From assembly GCA_947588995.1 (NCBI GenBank), contig CANPZI010000003.1, positions 62,001-126,000 of the forward strand: DNA of 64,000 nt. Direction: 5' to 3'. Made by a program: the position numbers and the translations under genes. Numbering within the stretch: position 1 is the stretch's first letter; every line of letters starts with the position of its first letter. The notes beneath the pieces were generated by a model. It was not told where the DNA came from, did not search any database, and was given only the letters and a program-made list of their open reading frames with translations. Shown here piece by piece: positions 58,890 through 64,000 of this stretch. This stretch comes from an uncultured Lachnospiraceae bacterium (GTDB lineage: Bacteria; Bacillota; Clostridia; Lachnospirales; Lachnospiraceae).

Positions 58890-59714
58890 TTACAGATTGT
58901 TCTTATTCCTGACCGTCTCCAGATCCTCGTCTTTCTTGACCACCACACCGATAAACGGAAGCTCCTCCCGCAGCTTATCTGTCGGTATGCCGCCGATCTG
59001 CAGCGCGTTGATCCAGTCTAACAGCTCCGATGTGCTTGGCTTTTTGCGGATGTCTTTCATCGACCGAATCCAGTAGAATACCTCCATCGCGTCGTGCAGA
59101 AGTTTCTCCTCCACATCGGGATAATGCGTCTTCACGATCTCCTCCATCAGCGCCTGATCGGGGAAATCGATATAGTGAAAAATACATCTCCGCAAAAAAG
59201 CGTCCGGCAGCTCTTTCTCGGCGTTTGAGGTGATAATCACGATGGGACGGTGCTTCGCCCTGACCGTCCGCCTCGTCTCATGAATATAGAATTCCATCTG
59301 ATCCAGTTCCCAGAGCAGATCGTTGGGAAATTCCAGATCCGCCTTGTCTATCTCATCGATCAGCAGGATCACCTGCTCCTCTGACGCAAAAGCCTCACCC
59401 AGCTTGCCCAGTTTGATGTAGCGGGCGATATCGTCCACGCCCTCCTCTCCAAACTGCCCGTCGTAGAGACGCTGAATCGTGTCGTACATATACAGGCCGT
59501 CCTGGGCTTTTGTCGTGGACTTGATATTCCATATGATCAGCTTCTTCCCGAGAGAGTTTGCGACCGCCTGGGCCAGCATGGTCTTGCCCGTCCCCGGCTC
59601 TCCTTTCACGAGAAGCGGCTTTTTTAACGCGATGGCGACATTGACGCTCGCCAGCAGCTGTTCGGATGCCACATAGTCCGGCGTGCTGTTGAAATTCTGG
59701 TTTTCTCCGCTCAT
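58890..59714 (-). CDS. MoxR-family AAA ATPase
   Basis: A 274-residue AAA+ protein. Walker A GEPGTGKTM (about residue 40), Walker B VILLIDEIDKAD, sensor-1 IVIITSNAEKELPDAFLRRC with arginine finger. It remodels protein complexes together with the VWA protein encoded right after it. The ATG at 59714 follows AAAGGAACG; a frame from 59741 lacks a ribosome site. First gene of the run through the HD-GYP and kinase genes. Confidence 0.9.
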   Translation of the reverse strand: MSGENQNFNSTPDYVASEQLLASVNVAIALKKPLLVKGEPGTGKTMLAQAVANSLGKKLIIWNIKSTTKAQDGLYMYDTIQRLYDGQFGEEGVDDIARYIKLGKLGEAFASEEQVILLIDEIDKADLEFPNDLLWELDQMEFYIHETRRTVRAKHRPIVIITSNAEKELPDAFLRRCIFHYIDFPDQALMEEIVKTHYPDVEEKLLHDAMEVFYWIRSMKDIRKKPSTSELLDWINALQIGGIPTDKLREELPFIGVVVKKDEDLETVRNKNNL

Positions 59715-59764
59715 GGTTTCGTTCCTTTCCGGCGTCCGCATTGCCTCCGAAAAAATTTGTTTTC

Positions 59765-59793
59765 TTGCCTAACCTATAAATGTATGTTACGAT
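59765..59793 (+). promoter_or_regulatory. Promoter of metF
   Basis: TTGCCT (59765-59770), 17-base spacer, TACGAT (59788-59793), 53 bases before the ATG. No SAM riboswitch can be fitted in this short leader. Confidence 0.6.
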
Positions 59794-59846
59794 ATTTCAG
59801 GTACAAAAGCAAGAGCTTGTTATAAGAATCACGGAGGCACAGACCT

Positions 59847-60713
59847 ATGGCAGAGAAGCAGACAGAGCGCAGAAAAACCGGCCTTTCTTTCGAGGTATTT
59901 CCCCCGAAAAAAGACGAGGAATTTGAAAATGTATACCAGATTCTCAGAGATCTCGGCTCGCTTAGGCCCGATTTCATCAGCTGCACCTACGGCGCCGGCG
60001 GCTCCCGGGCCGGCAAGACCATTGAGATCACTTCCTTTATCCAGAAAGAACTCTGCATTGATGCCATCGCGCACATCACCTGCGTCGGCTTCACCAGAGA
60101 GGATCTGGACAAAAACTGCGCCGCCCTGGAAGCCGCGGGCGTGACCCACGTTCTCGCCCTGCGGGGAGACCGGCCGCAGACGATGACGGACGAGCAGTAC
60201 GACAGACGGGAGTTTTCCTACGCCGTCGATCTGATCCGCTATCTGAGAGAGCACACGACGTTATCCATCGCGGGCGCCTGCTATCCCGAAAAGCATTTTG
60301 AGGCGCCGAGCATCGAGGAGGATCTGCGCCGTCTGAAAGAAAAAGTGGACGCGGGCGTAAGTTCTCTGATTTCCCAGATGTTCTTCGACAACGACTTCTT
60401 CTACCGTTTTCTGGACAGGGCACGCGCTATGGGGATCCAGGTGCCGATCCACGCGGGCATTATGCCGATCACCACGGCAGGGCAGCTGGGCACCACCGTC
60501 TCCCTCTCCGGCTCTTCGGTCCCCAAAAAGCTGGCAGATCTCATCGCCACCTACGGGGACGACAAGGAGGACATGCGCAAGGCCGGCATCGAATTTGCCG
60601 TCGGGCAGATCCGCGACCTGCAGGAACACGGCGTGGACGGCATCCACATCTATTCGATGAACAAAGTAAAGACGACCACAGACATCTGCAACATGCTGCG
60701 GCCGTCCCTGTAG
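59847..60713 (+). CDS. metF: Methylenetetrahydrofolate reductase
   Basis: A 288-residue FAD enzyme reducing 5,10-methylene-THF to 5-methyl-THF. FEVFPPKKDEEFEN with catalytic glutamate at the start, FISCTYGAGGSRAGKT, VLALRGDRPQ, and ISQMFFDNDFFYRFLDRA are standard MetF. Start behind CGGAGG. In anaerobes it can serve methionine synthesis or one-carbon reduction; nothing nearby decides which. A small stem (TGACCGG/CCGGTCA, 60718-60734) after the stop may help termination. Confidence 0.95.
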   Translation: MAEKQTERRKTGLSFEVFPPKKDEEFENVYQILRDLGSLRPDFISCTYGAGGSRAGKTIEITSFIQKELCIDAIAHITCVGFTREDLDKNCAALEAAGVTHVLALRGDRPQTMTDEQYDRREFSYAVDLIRYLREHTTLSIAGACYPEKHFEAPSIEEDLRRLKEKVDAGVSSLISQMFFDNDFFYRFLDRARAMGIQVPIHAGIMPITTAGQLGTTVSLSGSSVPKKLADLIATYGDDKEDMRKAGIEFAVGQIRDLQEHGVDGIHIYSMNKVKTTTDICNMLRPSL

Positions 60714-60749
60714 ATCGTGACCGGTGCCCGGTCATAAGAACGCTTATCG

Positions 60750-61769
60750 TCAGTCCTCTTCTTCCCACGGAAGGAGAGGATTTTCTATCTTCTTGTCGCG
60801 GAGCATCAGGTTTTTCACCGCCTCGTCCGCCGGCTGCCCCTCAAACAGGATGGCGTTTACCTCCTCGATGATGGGCAGCTGCACATCGTACTTCCTCGCC
60901 AGCCCGATCGCCGCCTTGGCGGAATACACGCCCTCCACCACCATCTTGACCTCGTCCATGGCCTGATCCATCGTATAACCCTGCCCGATCAGGATGCCGG
61001 CGCGCCGGTTGCGCGAGTGCATGGAGGCGCAGGTGACGATCAGGTCGCCGATCCCCGTCAGCCCGTAAAACGTCTCCAGTCTGCCGCCCATCTTCACGCC
61101 GAGCCTGCCGATCTCCGTGATGCCTCTCGTAATCAAAGCCGCTTTCGTATTGTCGCCGTAGCCGAGCCCGTCGGCGATACCGGCAGCCAGAGCCACCACA
61201 TTCTTGAGCGCTGCGCCCAGCTCGATACCAAGCACGTCAGGGCTGATGTACACGCGGAAGACCTCGTTCATAAAGATATTCTGCAGATACTCCGCCGTAG
61301 ATTTTCTTTTCGCGCCGACCACGATGGTCGTCGGCAGGCCGCGCCCTACCTCCTCGGCATGTGAAGGCCCCGACAGGACGGCCACCTCCGCCTGCGGAAG
61401 CTCCTCCTCGATCACCGCCGACATGGTCATCAGCGTCTGTTCCTCGATGCCCTTGGAGGCATTGATGATGAGCTGCCCGTCCGGCACATAGGGCGCCAGA
61501 CTTCGCGCCGCGCTCCTCGTGTGTGGAGACGGCACCGCCAGCACCAGCACTTCCTTATCCGCCGCAGCCTCCCGCAGGTCAGTGGTGAATACCATATCCT
61601 CCGGCAGCTTCACGCCCGGCAGCTTGTCTTTGTGCTCGCGCTCCTCTTTCAGCATCTCGATCTCCGCTTCCACGATAGACCAGACTGTCACCTGATGCCC
61701 GTTCTTGTACAGATTCATCGCCAGGGCCGTTCCCCAGCTGCCCGCTCCTATGATACCGATACTGGCCAT
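60750..61769 (-). CDS. gpsA: NAD(P)-dependent glycerol-3-phosphate dehydrogenase
   Basis: A 339-residue enzyme making sn-glycerol-3-phosphate for phospholipids. GIIGAGSWGTALAMNL is the dinucleotide loop; GIEEQTLMTMS, LSGPSHAEEVGRG and the catalytic lysine in LGAALKNVVALAAGIADGLGYGDN (two parts) follow. Start behind ACGGAGAG. It is the third of der-plsY-gpsA on the minus strand and supplies the substrate of PlsY. Confidence 0.96.
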   Translation of the reverse strand: MASIGIIGAGSWGTALAMNLYKNGHQVTVWSIVEAEIEMLKEEREHKDKLPGVKLPEDMVFTTDLREAAADKEVLVLAVPSPHTRSAARSLAPYVPDGQLIINASKGIEEQTLMTMSAVIEEELPQAEVAVLSGPSHAEEVGRGLPTTIVVGAKRKSTAEYLQNIFMNEVFRVYISPDVLGIELGAALKNVVALAAGIADGLGYGDNTKAALITRGITEIGRLGVKMGGRLETFYGLTGIGDLIVTCASMHSRNRRAGILIGQGYTMDQAMDEVKMVVEGVYSAKAAIGLARKYDVQLPIIEEVNAILFEGQPADEAVKNLMLRDKKIENPLLPWEEED

Positions 61770-61844
61770 TTTCTCTCCGTTCCGAAGCGCTGTCGGGAAC
61801 GACGCCGGTCAGCCGTCCCCTCGCGCTTTCTTCTTTCCCTGTTC

Positions 61845-62510
61845 TTATTTCTCCGCCGCGTTTTCTTCCCCGCTGCGATGGCGCAGATAAGTCTTGCGCT
61901 CCGTGCCGGCAAGCAGCCTCTTAATATTTTCCCTGTGTTTCCAGTAGGCCATGACCGTCAGTAAACCCGTCACGACATACAGCTCGATCAGACAGGGCTG
62001 CGCCATACCGAAAGTCCCCGTCTGTCCCAGCACGATCATCTCCACGAAGAAGCCGGCATACAAAACCAGCGATCCCAGCGATACATAATGCGTCGTAAAA
62101 AAGATGCCGAAGAACAGCACGACCGCCACCGGAATAAAATACGGGTGGAACGCGAGAATCATACCCGCCGTCGCCGCAATCCCCTTGCCTCCCTTAAAAT
62201 GCAGATAAAAAGGAAAATTGTGCCCCAGAATCGCGCCCGCCGCCGCATAGATCTTAAAGAGATAGATCATATCCGGATGGCTGCCGCCAAAGAGCAGGTC
62301 GGCGGCCACGATCGCCAGAATACATTTCGCGATATCCCCGAACAGCACCAGGATGCCTGCCTTAAATCCGAGCACCCGCAGGGTGTTGGTCGTCCCCGCA
62401 TTGTGGCTGCCGTAGTCCCTGATATCGATCCCGTGCAGTTTCCCATAGATATAGGCCGTCTGAAACAGACCGCACACATAGCCGATCAACAAACAAACTA
62501 TCCGTTCCAC
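61845..62510 (-). CDS. plsY: Glycerol-3-phosphate acyltransferase PlsY
   Basis: A 221-residue membrane enzyme that transfers acyl from acyl-phosphate to glycerol-3-phosphate. GSHNAGTTNTLRVLG, GDIAKCILA, HNFPFYLHFKGGKGIAAT (two parts) and the GSLVLYAG region match PlsY. The start codon is GTG at 62510, directly after the der stop TAA. The C-terminus is slightly longer than usual (basic/acidic tail RKTYLRHRSGEEN). Confidence 0.94.
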   Translation of the reverse strand: MERIVCLLIGYVCGLFQTAYIYGKLHGIDIRDYGSHNAGTTNTLRVLGFKAGILVLFGDIAKCILAIVAADLLFGGSHPDMIYLFKIYAAAGAILGHNFPFYLHFKGGKGIAATAGMILAFHPYFIPVAVVLFFGIFFTTHYVSLGSLVLYAGFFVEMIVLGQTGTFGMAQPCLIELYVVTGLLTVMAYWKHRENIKRLLAGTERKTYLRHRSGEENAAEK

Positions 62511-63848
62511 TTATCTGCTTTCCTTCCTCTCCCGTATGATAAACTTAAAAGGAGTTCCCCTGAAGCCAAACGTCTCCCGGATCTGATTTTCCAGATATCT
62601 CGTGTAGGAGAAGTGCATCAGTTCCTTATCGTTGACAAAAATGACAAAGGTCGGCGGCTTCACCGCCGCCTGAGTGATGTAGTACAGGCGCAGCCTTTTC
62701 CCCTTGTCCGTTGGCGGCTGCTGCATCGCCACCGCCTCCGCCATGATCTCGTTGAGCACACCGGTCGCCACTCTCATGGAGTGGTTTTCGTTGACGATAT
62801 CTATGGTGTCGTACAGCTTATTCAGCCGCTGCCCTGTCGCCGCCGAGATAAACAGGATCTCCGCGTAGGCCATGAACGAGAGAATCTGCCTGATCTTCTG
62901 CGTGTACTCGTTCACGGTCTTGTTGTTCTTCTCAACGGCATCCCACTTGTTGACCGCGATAATCGTCGCCTTGCCCCTGTCGTGGGCGATGCCCGCTATC
63001 TTCGCATCCTGCTCCGTCACGCCCTCGGTGGCGTCGATGACTAAGACCACGATATCGGCCCGCTCCACCGCCGCCACGGTGCGGATGATCATATAGCGCT
63101 CCAGATCTTCCTTGACCTTGCTCTTCCTGCGCAGTCCCGCCGTGTCGATGAAGACATATTCCTTTCCGTTGTGCACAACCTCCGTGTCGATGGCGTCCCT
63201 CGTAGTGCCAGCGATATCGGACACGATCACGCGCCTCTCCCCGATCAGCCTGTTGATGATGGAGGACTTGCCCACGTTCGGTTTGCCGACAATCGCCACC
63301 TTGATGCGATCGTCATCCTCCTCCTCCGCGGCCTCCCTGTCGAAGTGGGCGGCTACCTCATCCAGCAGTTCCCCAAAGCCGAGCTTATTGACGGAAGAAA
63401 TCGGAAATGGCTCTCCGATGCCCAGATTGTAAAACTCGTAAATGTCCGCCATATACTTGTTGAAATCGTCCGCCTTGTTGACCGCCAGAACCACCGGCTT
63501 CTGCGAACGCCTGAGCATATCCGCCACTTTGGCATCCGCATCCGTGAGCCCCTGCTTCACGTCCACCATAAAAAGGATCACATCCGCCGTGTCTATGGCG
63601 ATCTGCGCCTGTTCTCTCATCTGCGACAGGATGATGTCCTTGCTCTCCGGCTCGATGCCGCCCGTGTCGATCAGTGTAAAATTCATGTCCAGCCACGTGA
63701 TATCCGCATAGATCCTGTCTCTGGTAATCCCCGGCGTGTCCTTGACAATCGATATATTTTCCCCTGCCAGAGCGTTGAACAGCGTGGACTTGCCCACATT
63801 GGGTCTTCCCACCACCGCCACGATCGGCTTGGTCTTTTTCCTGCTCAT
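62511..63848 (-). CDS. der: Ribosome-assembly GTPase Der (EngA)
   Basis: A 445-residue protein with two tandem GTPase domains: GRPNVGKST / DTGG / NKAD in the first, GKPNVGKSS / DTAG / NKWD in the second, then the KH-like C-terminal domain. It acts in 50S ribosome maturation. The ATG at 63848 overlaps the upstream DUF512 stop as ATGA and has GAGGTG; a GTG at 63857 is rejected. Confidence 0.96.
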   Translation of the reverse strand: MSRKKTKPIVAVVGRPNVGKSTLFNALAGENISIVKDTPGITRDRIYADITWLDMNFTLIDTGGIEPESKDIILSQMREQAQIAIDTADVILFMVDVKQGLTDADAKVADMLRRSQKPVVLAVNKADDFNKYMADIYEFYNLGIGEPFPISSVNKLGFGELLDEVAAHFDREAAEEEDDDRIKVAIVGKPNVGKSSIINRLIGERRVIVSDIAGTTRDAIDTEVVHNGKEYVFIDTAGLRRKSKVKEDLERYMIIRTVAAVERADIVVLVIDATEGVTEQDAKIAGIAHDRGKATIIAVNKWDAVEKNNKTVNEYTQKIRQILSFMAYAEILFISAATGQRLNKLYDTIDIVNENHSMRVATGVLNEIMAEAVAMQQPPTDKGKRLRLYYITQAAVKPPTFVIFVNDKELMHFSYTRYLENQIRETFGFRGTPFKFIIRERKESR

Positions 63849-64000
63849 GTATCGCACCTCATACAGCCAAGCACCTTGTGCACTAAGTCATGTCCGCTTG
63901 ATTTTACAATATCTATCTTTACTTGTAAAGCTTTTTCCATCTCGGAAACCGTCACATCGTCCAGGAGATAATCCTCACCGCTGCGAAGCACATTCTGCGG
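63845..64000 (-). CDS. DUF512 protein, C-terminal end only
   Basis: 51 codons are visible at the window edge, ending at TGA (63847-63845) inside the der start. The stretch [21 protein letters not shown] matches the C-terminus of DUF512 radical-SAM/PDZ iron-sulfur proteins, which precede der in many Clostridia. The catalytic part lies outside the window. Confidence 0.8.
   Translation of the reverse strand, partial: PQNVLRSGEDYLLDDVTVSEMEKALQVKIDIVKSSGHDLVHKVLGCMRCDT

Noticed and set aside
59742-59846. SAM riboswitch before metF
   Set aside because: The leader is only about 50 bases and shows none of the conserved S-box segments.

Overview
The window reads as chromosome of a strictly anaerobic Gram-positive Clostridium relative, most likely Lachnospiraceae. 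Evidence: a class III (oxygen-sensitive) ribonucleotide reductase nrdDG, the GGGtGRT protein with its iron-sulfur scaffold partner, a DUF4854 lipoprotein, the DUF512-der-plsY-gpsA cluster, a T-box in front of tyrS, strong AGGAGG ribosome sites, and no outer-membrane genes. Most genes lie on the minus strand. G+C is moderate to high except in an AT-rich island near 48.1-51.6 kb. No phage, insertion sequence, CRISPR array or rRNA was recognised. Taxonomy is inferred from gene content only.

Layout. 0-4.1 kb: a partial YkgJ-type cysteine-cluster protein overlapped by a 16-residue-repeat protein, a DUF4190/leucine-rich-repeat membrane protein, and the GGGtGRT/iron-sulfur scaffold pair. 4.2-7.2 kb: a TrpXYZ-type ABC importer. 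7.2-15.3 kb: two cyclic-di-GMP proteins around a left-handed beta-helix protein, topoisomerase III and a DUF234-type ATPase. 15.4-17.9 kb: argH-asd. 18-19.6 kb: an ABC ATPase/permease pair without a binding protein. 19.6-22.7 kb: nrdDG with tandem NrdR-like boxes and tRNA-Thr(CGT). 22.8-27.6 kb: MscS channel, glycogen branching enzyme with a basic histone-H1-like tail, and a DUF1015 protein. 27.7-30.7 kb: structured intergenic repeats, a small conserved-looking protein and serCA. 30.8-38.5 kb: leuB, a GT-C membrane protein, ilvD, ilvB and an L,D-transpeptidase on one strand. 38.6-47.7 kb: a lipoprotein with a possibly phase-variable promoter, yajC-tgt, a VanY-like peptidase, aroC, a GH25 muramidase, a DRE-TIM aldolase and T-box-controlled tyrS. 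48.1-51.6 kb: accessory island with a YgiT/DUF4258 toxin-antitoxin pair, a WYL-type helix-turn-helix fragment, HipBA and a membrane acyltransferase. 51.6-59.7 kb: MoxR, CoxE-like VWA protein, HD-GYP regulator and two unusual hybrid kinases. 59.8-64 kb: metF and gpsA-plsY-der-DUF512.

How the genes work together. Amino-acid synthesis (asd, argH, serCA, ilvBD/leuB, aroC), envelope building and turnover (muramidase, two peptidases or transpeptidases, acyltransferase, plsY/gpsA), and cyclic-di-GMP signalling (one GGDEF, one EAL, one HD-GYP protein) are the main themes. The most unusual signals are four nine-base G tracts, all on the coding strand of envelope-related minus-strand genes. One of them sits in the spacer of an otherwise consensus promoter and another directly follows the lipobox cysteine of the same lipoprotein, which suggests two-level phase variation. 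Next are two adjacent hybrid kinases with complementary missing catalytic parts, and a 59-bp tandem repeat whose stems co-vary.
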